Shown: in pieces, positions 16,980-26,457 of the stretch | How positions within the stretch are numbered: the first letter of the stretch is position 1 | How the letters are laid out: each line of letters starts with the position of its first letter | Assembly (NCBI GenBank): GCA_947503555.1 | Contig: CANNEE010000001.1 | Location: forward strand, 496,001 to 560,000 | DNA length: 64,000 bases | Origin: an uncultured Shewanella sp. | GTDB lineage: Bacteria; Pseudomonadota; Gammaproteobacteria; Enterobacterales; Shewanellaceae | Direction of reading: 5' to 3' | Notes under the pieces: generated by a model | Told to the model about the DNA's origin: nothing | The model's database searches: none | The model's input: the letters and a program-made list of their open reading frames with translations, nothing else | Position numbers and translations under genes: made by a program

Positions 16980-18599
16980 TCACACCTTAAAATACTGTAG
17001 CTGATGATGTAGCTCTTGCGAGGTCTCGGCTAATGCTTGACTCTGATGGGCTAAACTCTCCGCCGCTTGACTCACTTCATTAGCAGATAAGTTAATGCTG
17101 TTGACGTTAGCATTGACCTCATCGGATACTGCACCTTGTTCCTCCGCTGCCGCAGCAATTTGCGCCACCATATCATTAGAGGTATTTAAGCCATTTAACA
17201 TGGTTTGCAGCTCTGCCTGAGTATCATTAACCGAAGACACACTCTCTACCACATTAGCATTGCTCACCTGCATCGCTTCAGCGGCGCTCATTGCGCTTTT
17301 AGTCAAAGTATCAATTGTCGCTTGAATTTCACCGGTAGAGCTCTGAGTGCGACTCGCAAGAGAGCGAACCTCATCAGCAACGACTGCAAAGCCTCGTCCT
17401 TGTTCACCAGCACGAGCAGCCTCAATTGCTGCATTAAGCGCTAATAGGTTAGTTTGCTCAGAGATAGACTGGATAACATTAACCACTTCGCTAATGCTAA
17501 TCACACCTTGTTTCAGCTCTTCAACCAAACCGTCGGCGGTGGCCACTTGAGTCGATACTCGGTTGATATTATCTGCGGTCTTCTGCATATCGTCACCGCT
17601 ATGCTTAGCCTGCTCTGTCACTTCATTGGTTGCTGAGGCTGCATGTTCAGCATTGCGTGCCACATCGGCAATGGTAGCACTCATCTGATTCATGGCAGTA
17701 GCAAGCTGCTCCAATTGAATATGCTGTGACTGAGTACTGGTCGAGGTCTGCTCACTGGCAGAGGCTATGCTATTGGCCATATCCGCCGAACGAGAAGCCG
17801 ACTCATGGGCAAGCTCAAGCACACCATGAAGCTTCTTAAGCATACGGTCTATCTCTTGCCCCATCACGCCAATTTCATCTTTACGCTCATAGCCAATACG
17901 CACACGCATATCACCATCGGCAATCAGATGCACTTGTTTCACTAAACAAGCTAGAGGCTTAACAATGTTTTGGCCTATGATGAAGCCCAAAGCAGCTAAA
18001 GAACCTAAAGAGCCCAACATAATGAAAACGGCTATCGTCGCTTCTTTATAAAATGCTTCCTTGATATCGGAAACCAAGATTCCGGTACCTATGATCCAGC
18101 CCCATTCAGGCATGGCGGTAACAAACGACAGTTTCTGCTGAACATCCCCTTGTGGCGATTTCCAGTAATATTCTAGAAAGCCTTTATTCTGCTCCCTCGC
18201 AATTCGGCTCATTTCTTGCCAATGGAATGTACCTTGAGCATCTTTAAATCCAGAGGCATCCTTACCATTAAGCTGAGGCTTTGTTGGATGCATCACGACA
18301 GTATTAGAAGGGCTAGTAATCCAAAAATAATTGGTATTGTCATAGCGAAGATCTTGAATTGCTTCAATGGCCAATTGCTTAGCTCTATCTTCACCTAACA
18401 CCGAAGACTGGTTATAGAAATGCTCAGCTAATGATAATGTGGCTTCGACTTGCGCACTTAATTTAGCTTTACGCTCATTAAGTGAAATACGACTTTCTGC
18501 AAAAAGATAGTAAACATTGGCGCAGATAAGTATGAGTGCAGAAAAAGCCACCATAGACATCAGCTTTTTCTTAACGGATAAATCCCTTAGGCTCAACAT
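16980..18599 (-). CDS. Methyl-accepting chemotaxis protein with sCache_2 sensor
   Basis: A 539-residue transducer with TM1 at about 12-30, a single-Cache sensor at about 35-185 and TM2 at about 190-212, then HAMP and the methyl-accepting signalling domain with the tip [20 protein letters not shown]. The sensor shows the sCache_2 pattern: [18 protein letters not shown], a GFKDAQG loop, and [21 protein letters not shown] leading into TM2. Such domains often bind small organic acids; the ligand is not predictable here. It stands alone between terminators. Confidence 0.94.
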   Translation of the reverse strand: MLSLRDLSVKKKLMSMVAFSALILICANVYYLFAESRISLNERKAKLSAQVEATLSLAEHFYNQSSVLGEDRAKQLAIEAIQDLRYDNTNYFWITSPSNTVVMHPTKPQLNGKDASGFKDAQGTFHWQEMSRIAREQNKGFLEYYWKSPQGDVQQKLSFVTAMPEWGWIIGTGILVSDIKEAFYKEATIAVFIMLGSLGSLAALGFIIGQNIVKPLACLVKQVHLIADGDMRVRIGYERKDEIGVMGQEIDRMLKKLHGVLELAHESASRSADMANSIASASEQTSTSTQSQHIQLEQLATAMNQMSATIADVARNAEHAASATNEVTEQAKHSGDDMQKTADNINRVSTQVATADGLVEELKQGVISISEVVNVIQSISEQTNLLALNAAIEAARAGEQGRGFAVVADEVRSLASRTQSSTGEIQATIDTLTKSAMSAAEAMQVSNANVVESVSSVNDTQAELQTMLNGLNTSNDMVAQIAAAAEEQGAVSDEVNANVNSINLSANEVSQAAESLAHQSQALAETSQELHHQLQYFKV

Positions 18600-19010
18600 A
18601 ATGTTCCCTCTCCTTTTGCCCCTCGCGAGGATGTAAATTAGCCTAAGCGGCCATAAGTGACATCCTGTCTTCAGGGAATCTTCAAAGTAATCTAAACGCG
18701 TTTATCATATGTTAATAATTTAGCAGATACCATCCAAAGCGAATAACATCTGCTTAGTAATTCACCTACAATATGACAACCTTCACAAAACGACGAATGG
18801 GACAGATCTAAGTCCCATCAACTAATGCATTTAACTGACTCGTTATTCAAAATTCACTAAGTCGCTAACAAAACAATGAAAACGACATTCCTCCCATCAA
18901 TAGCAATGAAAAAACACCCTAAAGATGGATCACATTTAGCCTCGATAGGTGAACAATCACTAATTTCTTAACATAGGCTTTCGACTATCTATTCACAGGA
19001 ACTGTTCTGC
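18600..19010. other. Intergenic region upstream of the sCache chemoreceptor
   Basis: No gene or strong hairpin is seen in these 411 bases between gabD (ending here) and the receptor gene start. It should carry the receptor promoter; no specific site is recognised. No clear terminator for gabD is seen. Confidence 0.4.
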
Positions 19011-20450
19011 CTAAAAAGCCGCACACAGATACTTAAGTTCTAGGTATTCATCTAGGCCATACTTGGACCCTTCTCGCCCTAAGCCTGAAGATTTAATACC
19101 ACCAAAAGGCGCAACTTCATTGGAGATAATGCCCGTGTTTATCCCCACCATACCGTACTCTAGCGCTTCGGCTACTTGCCAACACTGAGCCATATTTTGA
19201 CCATAAAAATAAGCGGCCAATCCATATTGAGTATCGTTTGCCAGTTCGGTAACCTGTTCCACCTTATCGAAGCTAAATACCGCTGCCACAGGGCCAAAGG
19301 TTTCCTCTTTTGCTATAAGCATATGGGATGTCATTTCCGTCAGCAGTGTAGGCTGAAAGTATAAGTGACCCAGATCATGCTTCTCGCCACCCATGACAAG
19401 ATTTGCACCTTTATCTAACGCATCCTGCACATGCAGCTTAACCTTATCTAACGCCGCAACATTCACTAGCGGGCCAATATCTGTAGCCAGCTCAAAGCTA
19501 TTGCCCACCCTTAAATTAGCCATAGCCTGAGCTAGCCGCGCCACAAACTTATCGTGAATAGCTGTGTGCACATAGATACGATTAGCACAGACACAGGTTT
19601 GCCCAGCATTTCTAAACTTAGCTTGTATTGCACCTGCGACTGCAGCATCGAGATCCGCATCTTCAAATACAATAAAAGGTGCGTTTCCGCCTAACTCGAG
19701 GGAAAGTTTTTTAATATTAGGGGCGCATTGCTGCATCAAATGTACCCCTACTTTTGTCGAGCCTGTAAAGGAAAGTTTTCGAACCTTAGTACTGTCACAC
19801 AGCTCCTGACCTATAGATTGAGCATCACCTGTAATCACACTTAATAAGCCTTTTGGTACGCCTGCTCTATCGGCAAGTTCAGCGAGTGCTAGTGCTGAAA
19901 ATGGCGTTTGTGGCGCAGGCTTTAAAACCATGGCGCAACCAGCTGCCAACGCAGGCGCCAACTTTCGAGTCACCATAGCAAGAGGAAAGTTCCAGGGTGT
20001 GATTGCAGCGCAAACGCCCACGGGCTGCTTGGTGACAAATAACCGCTTATCTTCTTGAGGAGAAGGAATGATATCGCCATAAGCACGCTTGGCTTCCTCG
20101 GCAAACCACTCAACAAAAGAGGCGGCATATTGCACTTCGGCTCTTGCTTCCTTAATTGGTTTGCCCATTTCAGTTGTGACGATTTGTGCTAAGTCTTCGC
20201 TATTAGCTATGATCAGCTCATACCATTGCTTTAAAGTTGCCGCGCGCTGCTTTGCCGTCACTTTAGCCCAAGCACTTTGTGCCACTCTGGCCTCATCGAT
20301 GCAATGACGAGCCTCAGCCATGCCTAACTCAGGAACTTGCCCTATCACACGAGCATCGACTGGACTTACGATATCCATACAGGGCTCCCCCTGCCAGCTA
20401 CCCGCTACATAGGCTTGAGTGCGAAATAAACTTGTGTCGACTAATTGCAT
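19011..20450 (-). CDS. gabD: NAD(P)-dependent succinate-semialdehyde dehydrogenase
   Basis: A 479-residue aldehyde dehydrogenase of the GabD type, oxidising succinate semialdehyde to succinate at the end of GABA or putrescine breakdown. It has TPWNFPLAMVTRKLAPALAAG, the catalytic Glu in LELGGNAPFIVF and the nucleophile in GQTCVCANR with the second Cys two residues on, as in GabD. The ATG at 20450 has GGAG five bases upstream; the GTG at 20456 lacks proper spacing. No gabT or puu gene is adjacent, so other small semialdehydes remain possible. Its closeness to the polyamine genes suggests a link to putrescine degradation, as inference. Confidence 0.87.
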   Translation of the reverse strand: MQLVDTSLFRTQAYVAGSWQGEPCMDIVSPVDARVIGQVPELGMAEARHCIDEARVAQSAWAKVTAKQRAATLKQWYELIIANSEDLAQIVTTEMGKPIKEARAEVQYAASFVEWFAEEAKRAYGDIIPSPQEDKRLFVTKQPVGVCAAITPWNFPLAMVTRKLAPALAAGCAMVLKPAPQTPFSALALAELADRAGVPKGLLSVITGDAQSIGQELCDSTKVRKLSFTGSTKVGVHLMQQCAPNIKKLSLELGGNAPFIVFEDADLDAAVAGAIQAKFRNAGQTCVCANRIYVHTAIHDKFVARLAQAMANLRVGNSFELATDIGPLVNVAALDKVKLHVQDALDKGANLVMGGEKHDLGHLYFQPTLLTEMTSHMLIAKEETFGPVAAVFSFDKVEQVTELANDTQYGLAAYFYGQNMAQCWQVAEALEYGMVGINTGIISNEVAPFGGIKSSGLGREGSKYGLDEYLELKYLCAAF

Positions 20451-20596
20451 AATCACTCCATATCAGTTGAGTAGGCCATTGCAGCTTAAACTTAGGTATT
20501 AGCAGAGAAGAACATCTATCACTTTTGTGCTCTAGTGCACTGTAAATGAAAGTAAAACAGGCGTATCTTAACAGTTATAGTCAAAATCAAGGAATA

Positions 20597-20944
20597 ATGA
20601 TGACAGATACTATTTTCAAAATTCTATTTGTTCTACTCGGACTATTTGTGGCTTACAAGCTGATCTTTAGTGGTAAAAAAGGGCTAACGCTATTTGAAAT
20701 GCACTTTAAAGATGGCAGACTAACCTCTCATAAGGGCAAGATCCAAGATAAGTTTGAGCGAGAATGTCGCGCTCTAGTTAAAGCAGAAAAGCTCACCTGT
20801 ACCATTCGCGCCGAACGTCAGGGAAGTGTGCGATTACATGTTTCGGCCAATGTCAGCGAACCGCTAACCCAAAGGATCAGAAATCTGTTTCCCTTTGAAT
20901 ACTATGAAAAAGTAAAAATAGATAATAGCCGCCAAACTGGCTGA
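20597..20944 (+). CDS. DUF3634 family membrane-anchored protein
   Basis: About 115 residues with one N-terminal membrane helix (TIFKILFVLLGLFVAYKLIF) followed by a soluble basic domain containing GRLTSHKGKIQDKF, which is typical of DUF3634. AAGGA precedes two adjacent ATG codons (20597 and 20600), which decides against a TTG/ATG further upstream at 20546. The function is unknown. It is a single-gene unit, divergent from gabD and convergent with the photolyase gene, sharing a terminator. Confidence 0.75.
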   Translation: MMTDTIFKILFVLLGLFVAYKLIFSGKKGLTLFEMHFKDGRLTSHKGKIQDKFERECRALVKAEKLTCTIRAERQGSVRLHVSANVSEPLTQRIRNLFPFEYYEKVKIDNSRQTG

Positions 20945-20969
20945 CCATAGTTAACCCTGTCATAAGTCT

Positions 20970-21008
20970 GAAACAGAAAGGCAGCTTTCAAAGCTGCCTT
21001 TCTGTTTC
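20970..21008. terminator. Bidirectional terminator between DUF3634 and photolyase genes
   Basis: A 18-19-bp perfect stem, GAAACAGAAAGGCAGCTTT with AAAGCTGCCTTTCTGTTTC, separates two convergent genes. It ends four bases before the phr stop codon. Confidence 0.88.
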
Positions 21009-21011
21009 GTT

Positions 21012-22460
21012 TTAGCGCTTCAATAAAGCGAATTTATCGAGTGCTCGCTGACGCGCGAATTTATGCTCAACCATGGCCTTAGGATAGGCAATGTTTAAGG
21101 AAGAACTGTATCGCTCCACTTCCTGTGGTTCATGTAATTCCTTTAACGGCAAGTGACTGAGTTCTGGCACAAAAGCCTTAATGAATTCACCTTGAGGATC
21201 GAACTTCTTTGCTTGAGTGATAGGGTTAAAAATCCTGAAATAGGGCTGCGCATCACAGCCAGATCCAGCCGACCATTGCCAGCCGCCGTTATTGGCAGCA
21301 AGGTCGCCATCTATCAGCTTGCGCTTAAAATAAGCCTCTCCCCAGCGCCAATCGATTAACAGGTGTTTAATTAAAAAGCTCGCTGTAATCATACGCAAAC
21401 GGTTGTGCATCCAACCCGTTTGATTAAGCTGACGCATCGCCGCATCAACAATAGGGTAACCCGTCATTCCTTGGCACCAAGCATCAAATTCAGCTTGATC
21501 GTTACGCCAGTCAATTTGATCGAACCTAGGATTAAAATTCTGCCCCTTACTCAAACTTGGATTTGCCTTTAACAAATGCCGATAGAACTCTCGCCAGATA
21601 AGCTCATTAAGCCAAGATGTTGCAGGGCTATCTTCCTCAGCTATCGCTTCAGGGTAACAAGCCAATATACTTTGCAAACACTGTCGAGGTGAAATAATCC
21701 CTAGCGCTAAATAGGGAGATAAACCACTGGTTGCATCTTTAGCCGGCATATCCCTAAAGTCGGCGTATTTCGCTATTCTTTGTTCAACAAAATTGTCCAA
21801 ATGACGCAAAATACCTTGCTCTCCCACTGGCCAGTACTCGCTCGAAATCTTATTCGCCTCTATGCTAAGGCCATCACTTTGTTGAGGCTCTCCTGACTGC
21901 GAAACTGATGAATGAATCACTTTATCTGGTATGGGTAACAGACTTGTACGAGTACAACTAATCTGTCTTCGCCAATGACGGCTATAGGGAGTAAATACAC
22001 GGTACATCTCCCCCTTAGCATTGAGCCCTAATTCACAAGGCAAAATGCAGTCTTGTTCGAAAAGCGTTAAAGAGATACTAGCCTTAGCAAGCTCATTAGC
22101 TGCCGATTTATCTCTTTGCAGCTCATTCCATTCATTGTCTTGGCTGGCAAACACATTCTCTATATTGTGCTGCTTGCAATAATCGACCAATGCGAGGGGA
22201 ATACTCGAGTACTCATCAACATGAAGTAACTGCAAATGAATATTGAGTTCCCTAAGGGCTAAAGCAAGTGCGCGCAATCTCCTCTCAATCAAATCAATCT
22301 GTATCGGCGCAACATCATGGGATTGCCACTGCTTTGGCGAGGCGATATAGAGAGCATAAACTTGTACTCCCTCTTGATTAGCCCTATCGACCGCCGCGCT
22401 CAAAGCCGCATTGTCTCTCACTCTTAGATCTTGTCTGAACCAAATCAGCTTATTCACCAC
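21012..22460 (-). CDS. phrB: Deoxyribodipyrimidine photolyase
   Basis: A 482-residue class I CPD photolyase that repairs UV-induced pyrimidine dimers using blue light, with FADH- and an antenna chromophore. The N-terminal alpha/beta antenna domain begins LIWFRQDLRVRDNAAL. The C-terminal FAD domain has NELIWREFYRHLL, TGYPIVDAAMRQLNQTGWMHNR and GGWQWSAGSGCDAQPYF with the Trp residues that line the dimer pocket. Length equals E. coli PhrB (472). It lies 17 bp after the DUF523/DUF1722 gene, the same partnership as ybgA-phrB in E. coli. Confidence 0.95.
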   Translation of the reverse strand: MVNKLIWFRQDLRVRDNAALSAAVDRANQEGVQVYALYIASPKQWQSHDVAPIQIDLIERRLRALALALRELNIHLQLLHVDEYSSIPLALVDYCKQHNIENVFASQDNEWNELQRDKSAANELAKASISLTLFEQDCILPCELGLNAKGEMYRVFTPYSRHWRRQISCTRTSLLPIPDKVIHSSVSQSGEPQQSDGLSIEANKISSEYWPVGEQGILRHLDNFVEQRIAKYADFRDMPAKDATSGLSPYLALGIISPRQCLQSILACYPEAIAEEDSPATSWLNELIWREFYRHLLKANPSLSKGQNFNPRFDQIDWRNDQAEFDAWCQGMTGYPIVDAAMRQLNQTGWMHNRLRMITASFLIKHLLIDWRWGEAYFKRKLIDGDLAANNGGWQWSAGSGCDAQPYFRIFNPITQAKKFDPQGEFIKAFVPELSHLPLKELHEPQEVERYSSSLNIAYPKAMVEHKFARQRALDKFALLKR

Positions 22461-22477
22461 TACCTCCTTGAGCTAGC

Positions 22478-23425
22478 CTAATAGGCATACCTTAGCCTCA
22501 GCTCCTCTGGATGAGGATTCAAATAGACCTGATCTTCAATATAAGGTGTTGGAAACTCTCGAAGATAATGGTTAATCAAGGTAATAGGAACTAACAAAGG
22601 CACCAAACCTTCACGGTACTTATGAATCGACTCAGTTAACTCTTGCTTTTGCGACTTATTAAGCTGCTTTTTAAAATAGCCCTGAATATGTTGCAATGTA
22701 CTCGTATGAGACTTACGCGTCGCCCGGTTTGTTAGGGCCCCCATAAATCCAGCAAAGTAGTTGTCCGCTGTAGCCTCAATATCCTGAATATCAGCCAGCA
22801 GTGGCCCAAGTGCTCTGTAAGCCTGGGTTGAATGCGCCATAATCAGGTATTTATAACGGGAATGAAACTGAATCAACTTATGCTTAGTCAGTCCTTCATG
22901 GCGCATGCTATGCCAGTCGTGATGAGCGTAGACGCGAGTAAAGAAGTTCTCGCGAATAGGCAGATCATGAAGCCTACCGGACTCCTCGACAGGTAAGTAT
23001 GGGTAGCGTTCCATCAAAGCTCTGGCAAACACACCTATGCCTGTGCGCTGACCATCATTAGAATCTGGCTTATATTCTGTTACTCTCTCCATGCCGCAGG
23101 TGGGTGACTTAGCACACAGGATATAGCCACCTAAAAAATCCAGCTCCGCAGTCTTAGACTCACTGTATGCATTTAGCTCCTCGGTGACATCGACACTGCC
23201 ATCAGCACTTCGAACTAAAATCGCGTCCTCATGTTTAATCAGTCTAATGCTTTTTCTGGGCGCTCCCATGCCAATTGCCATCTCAGGACAAATCGGCACA
23301 AACTTAAAATGTTCCACTAATTCCCTTTGACAATAATGTGAGGCCTTATGGCCACCATCGAACCTGACTTCCTGCCCTAATAAACAGGCGCTAATACCGA
23401 TTTGAATTCTATCTGGATTAAACAT
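22478..23425 (-). CDS. DUF523-DUF1722 fusion protein (TudS/YbgA type)
   Basis: A 315-residue protein with two domains. The N-terminal DUF523 half has GISACLLGQEVRFDGGHK, VPICPEMAIGMG and CAKSPTCGMERV, whose cysteines match the [4Fe-4S] ligands of TudS thiouracil desulfidases. The C-terminal DUF1722 half (from about residue 195) has RLHDLPIRENFFTRVYAHHDW just ahead and the YbgA-like HSRYKYLIMAHSTQAYRALG. It is directly upstream of phrB in one operon, suggesting repair or salvage of modified nucleobases, though the exact job is unproven. Confidence 0.87.
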   Translation of the reverse strand: MFNPDRIQIGISACLLGQEVRFDGGHKASHYCQRELVEHFKFVPICPEMAIGMGAPRKSIRLIKHEDAILVRSADGSVDVTEELNAYSESKTAELDFLGGYILCAKSPTCGMERVTEYKPDSNDGQRTGIGVFARALMERYPYLPVEESGRLHDLPIRENFFTRVYAHHDWHSMRHEGLTKHKLIQFHSRYKYLIMAHSTQAYRALGPLLADIQDIEATADNYFAGFMGALTNRATRKSHTSTLQHIQGYFKKQLNKSQKQELTESIHKYREGLVPLLVPITLINHYLREFPTPYIEDQVYLNPHPEELRLRYAY

Positions 23426-23581
23426 TTCACATCTCCCTGTTCACTGTCACATAAGTCTCATCTAATGAAGTGTGCTATTGTTATTAATATAAAAGATAAA
23501 TCTATAAAACAAATATTTATCCAACTTTAATTTTACGTATCAACTAGAGAAATGGATCATTACTGAGTTGGAATTAGCAAT

Positions 23582-23608
23582 AAAAAACGCGCCATGGGGC
23601 GCGTTTAG
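23582..23608 (-). terminator. Terminator of the DUF368 gene
   Basis: On the minus strand AAACGCGCC-CCAT-GGCGCGTTTTTT gives a GC-rich stem and six T residues, 24 bp after the stop. Confidence 0.85.
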
Positions 23609-23631
23609 TTTACGGGTTCGAAACGAAAGGG

Positions 23632-24549
23632 TTAGTCCTTACTTGCAGCAAAACGCTCCATTCCCCAAACGAGTAAAATCCCTACCAGCATAGCCGCTAC
23701 AGCCAAACCTAACTGAGCACTTTCACCCGTTACTTGTTCAAAGCCTGCTGGAGTAAGGTTTTGCTCCACCAGCGGCACCTGCTCCCCTTTAGAATTTGTC
23801 CGCCAGCTTAAGGTTTGTTTCCAAGGCCAAATTTTTCCCAAGGTACCTAACATTAAACCGGTAAGGAAAACTAAGGTGGCATCATGGAACTTGCGCAGTA
23901 AAAGAGAAAGTAGATGACTAAAGCTCAATAAGCCAACCACAGCACCTGATGCAAATATGGCGATAACAGTCAGATCAAAGCTCTTAACCGAGCCGAGAAT
24001 AGAGGTGTAAAGCCCTAGCAACAACAAAATAAAACTGCCTGAGATACCCGGCAACACCATGGCGCAAATAGCAATACAGGCACCAATAAAGATATTCAAA
24101 TAAGTCGCTTCCATGGCGATAGGATTAAGCATGGTAATCCCCCAGGCCACAGCGACCCCAACAAAAAACAACACCACATTAATCAAACTGACTCCTTTTA
24201 CCTGCTTTAGCATATGCACCACAGAAATCAGAATAAGCCCGAAGAAAAACGACCAAATAGGAATAGGATGATTAGCTAAAAGCCAAGTAATCAGCTTAGC
24301 CAACGAAAAAATACTGGTTAAGATGCCTGCAAACAAAGTAACAAGAAAAGCACCATTGATATATTCAAATGCCGCTTTCACACCTTGCTGACGCACGATA
24401 CTGATAAGCTTAGGGTTTATTCGGCGTACACTTTCTAATAATGTGTCTAAAATGCCGGTAATAAATGCAATTGTGCCACCTGATACACCGGGCACCACGT
24501 CTGCTGCGCCCATAGCCATACCCTTTAAATAGGTTAATAAATAGTTCAA
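23632..24549 (-). CDS. DUF368 polyprenyl-phosphate transporter (PopT type)
   Basis: A 305-residue polytopic inner-membrane protein with about eight helices. The N-terminus GMAMGAADVVPGVSGGTIAFI and the internal VLPGISGSFILLLLG are the repeated DUF368 motifs. Members of DUF368 have been shown to return undecaprenyl phosphate across the membrane for cell-wall synthesis and to matter in alkaline or salty conditions. The start is TTG, preceded by AAGGA at good spacing. Single gene with its own terminator. Confidence 0.87.
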   Translation of the reverse strand: MNYLLTYLKGMAMGAADVVPGVSGGTIAFITGILDTLLESVRRINPKLISIVRQQGVKAAFEYINGAFLVTLFAGILTSIFSLAKLITWLLANHPIPIWSFFFGLILISVVHMLKQVKGVSLINVVLFFVGVAVAWGITMLNPIAMEATYLNIFIGACIAICAMVLPGISGSFILLLLGLYTSILGSVKSFDLTVIAIFASGAVVGLLSFSHLLSLLLRKFHDATLVFLTGLMLGTLGKIWPWKQTLSWRTNSKGEQVPLVEQNLTPAGFEQVTGESAQLGLAVAAMLVGILLVWGMERFAASKD

Positions 24550-24868
24550 TTGAGTTCCTTTTACTTCACACTTGTTTGGCTGTGTGGATTATACCGATTC
24601 TTTCACTAAGCTCTATCTCTGTTTATCAGGAGCTATGCCTCGATAAACCTTGCACACCTTTACACTAACTCACTCCATGTCAGATTTATGTCAACATAAC
24701 TGCCCCCACTTGCGTTCACGCCTGAACTTTTCACTCAGTACACTAGTCAATGCCTTCCCAATATTCTCTCGCTGAATAGTCATATAGATAGCAGATGACT
24801 AGCCAAATATGTAACAAGACTGTTAAACTGATCCGACCAGAACAATAATAAAGCGAATAAGGATGCTC
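24550..24868. other. Divergent intergenic region
   Basis: 319 bases between the divergent DUF368 and hotdog-fold genes. No gene, palindrome or terminator is recognised; it should hold both promoters. Confidence 0.4.
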
Positions 24869-25345
24869 ATGAATACCAGTACCACTAAGGTCATGTCCCT
24901 CTATAAAAGGACTAAGATGCTACCGTTTGGTCAGAAAATTTTCTCAAAAATGGTCTCGCGCATGGCCCCCTACTTTGCCACCATCAAACCCAAGATCACA
25001 GAGCTCAGACCCAATTACTGTGAGTGCCTCATCAAAAAGCGTCGCAGTGTGCAAAACCATATCAAAACGGTTCACGTCATTGCCATCTGTAATGGTTTAG
25101 AAATGGCGATGGGCGTGATGGCAGAGGCTTCAATACCTAAGCACCTTCGCTGGATCCCAAAAGGGATGAATGTAGAATATACAGCCAAAGCAGGCAGTGA
25201 TATTCGCTGTGTAGCCAAAGTCAGCCCTGAGCAGTGGGTACCTGGCGATCTACTGGTTGAAGTTAATGCCTATGACGACAATGATGTGGTTGTGGTGACA
25301 GGTCATATCAAGTTGTGGATTTCTGAGAAACCGCTAAAAAACTAG
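24869..25345 (+). CDS. Hotdog-fold DUF4442 (thioesterase-like) protein
   Basis: A 158-residue protein of the DUF4442/PaaI-like hotdog class, presumed acyl-CoA thioesterase. The core shows KPKITELRPNYCECLIKKRRSVQNHIKTVHVIAICNGLEMA, in which the N-H-T-V-H helix start and following acidic residue correspond to the active-site helix region. The ATG at 24869 has AAGGA five bases upstream; the ATG two codons earlier overlaps that site. The substrate is unknown and neighbours give no clue. Confidence 0.75.
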   Translation: MNTSTTKVMSLYKRTKMLPFGQKIFSKMVSRMAPYFATIKPKITELRPNYCECLIKKRRSVQNHIKTVHVIAICNGLEMAMGVMAEASIPKHLRWIPKGMNVEYTAKAGSDIRCVAKVSPEQWVPGDLLVEVNAYDDNDVVVVTGHIKLWISEKPLKN

Positions 25346-25477
25346 GCGCGACTTGCGAAATCACAGTCATAGGTCACAAATTCCATTAATAACAGGTGCT
25401 AGCCGATACAAACGCTAGCTAGCACCAGCTAATTTCATTAACATTTATACATGCATTTACAAAGCAGGTTTTAAGTC

Positions 25478-25966
25478 ATGTATGAATATACGCTTTTCGT
25501 CATTGCCCGCGCTGTTCATGTCGTTGCCGTTGTGCTTTGGATAGGTGGTGTCGCATTTGTCACCACAGTACTCATTCCTGCATTAAAACGTCTTGCCGAA
25601 CCAGAGCAACGACTTCAGCTGTTTGAGTCACTCGAGGGCCGTTTTTCTCTGCAAGCCAAATTTGTCACGCTAACAACCGGACTCTCGGGTCTCTACATGA
25701 TAGATTTCACCCAATCGTGGCAAAGGTATCTCTATATTGAATTTTGGTGGATGCATCTAATGACCTTGGTCTGGGCCATTTTTACCTTAGTGCTATTTGT
25801 ACTAGAACCCTTGTTTTTACATCAATGGTTCCATAGGCAAGCCATGAAGAATAGTGAGAAGACCTTTAATTTAGTCCATAGAATGCATATTTTTCTGCTT
25901 AGCCTCAGTCTCATCGCGGTGTTTGGTGCGGTTGCAGGCGGCCATGGCGTGTCTTTTACTCCTTAA
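25478..25966 (+). CDS. Four-helix membrane protein, CopD-like
   Basis: A 162-residue inner-membrane protein with about four helices. The first helix RAVHVVAVVLWIGGVAFVTTV resembles the heme/copper-ligand helix of CopD and related membrane cytochromes, and further histidines lie in WWMHLMTLVW and HRMHIFLLSL. These could bind metal or heme. It is not a full CopD (about 300 residues). Function is unknown. It sits alone, 132 bp after the hotdog gene. Confidence 0.65.
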   Translation: MYEYTLFVIARAVHVVAVVLWIGGVAFVTTVLIPALKRLAEPEQRLQLFESLEGRFSLQAKFVTLTTGLSGLYMIDFTQSWQRYLYIEFWWMHLMTLVWAIFTLVLFVLEPLFLHQWFHRQAMKNSEKTFNLVHRMHIFLLSLSLIAVFGAVAGGHGVSFTP

Positions 25967-26002
25967 CATTTTAAATTAACAACTTAAATTAAAAGCAAAA
26001 AA

Positions 26003-26022
26003 AAGCCCACTCAAAGAGTGGG
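26003..26022 (-). terminator. Terminator of the minus-strand small transcript
   Basis: GCCCACTC-TTT-GAGTGGGC on the minus strand is followed by eight T residues. On the plus strand there is no T-run, so it does not serve the CopD-like gene. It marks the 3' end of a minus-strand transcript that starts near 26451. Confidence 0.8.
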
Positions 26023-26181
26023 CGAAGACCTATCTATGCAAACTAACGAGTAATCGGCTCATTAATTTGTGAAGACTAACCTAGTAGCCCCTAGGCTAGC
26101 CTTCTAAGTCGAGATTGCACCAAGTCAGCACAATACAATAAGGGGTCAAGATGATGGTGACTAACTAAATAGTCCGGCGTA

Positions 26182-26280
26182 TTAACGCTTAGCTGACAGG
26201 GTATATAGACCACCACGTAGGGCGTCTGTGCTAAACCAAGTACCGCTTAAAGAAACTGTGTAATTACCTGTATAAGACAT
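26182..26280 (-). CDS. Predicted 32-residue small protein
   Basis: The frame runs ATG to TAA for 32 codons: it begins MSYTGNYTVSLSGTWFS and ends GLYTLSAKR. AGGAG lies eight bases before the ATG, the codons are common ones, and a promoter and a terminator flank the unit. There is no signal peptide or membrane helix; it looks beta-prone with alternating polar and aromatic residues. I do not recognise it. It may be a real small protein or a frame within a non-coding RNA; the ribosome site favours the former. Confidence 0.5.
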   Translation of the reverse strand: MSYTGNYTVSLSGTWFSTDALRGGLYTLSAKR

Positions 26281-26304
26281 AGTCAAAACTCCTAACAAAG
26301 TTGT

Positions 26305-26451
26305 AAAAAAAGACTCTAGTAAAGCTGGGCTCGGTTCCTTGGAACTAGAGATTCTCATATCCGTGGAGACAACTTGTCACTCGATTCCTTGGAGATACAT
26401 TATCCTTTCCTGGATAGACTAGAGTGGTTAGCATTCTTTGCTTAACCAACG
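26305..26451 (-). ncRNA. Structured leader or small RNA with repeated GGA hairpins
   Basis: From the predicted start near 26451 the minus-strand RNA contains a run of short hairpins exposing A(N)GGA: TATCC-AGGAAA-GGATA (26401-26416), CTC-CAAGGAATC-GAG (26380-26394), CTC-CACGGATAT-GAG (26354-26368) and GTTCC-AA-GGAAC (26334-26345). Exposed GGA loops are the hallmark of CsrA/RsmA targets. A 7-bp stem CTCTAGT/ACTAGAG followed by seven T residues (26305-26350) could end a ~150-base RNA, while a second CTCTAGT copy at 26418-26425 offers an alternative partner, so attenuation is possible. It is either a CsrA-sponge RNA or the 5' leader of the 32-residue gene. Confidence 0.4.
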
Positions 26452-26457
26452 AGAGCT

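Noticed and set aside
26023-26451. Full CsrB-type RNA of about 400 bases
   Set aside because: The GGA hairpins are confined to about 90 bases at the 5' part; the rest lacks the motif and includes a likely coding frame, so a classical CsrB is not supported.
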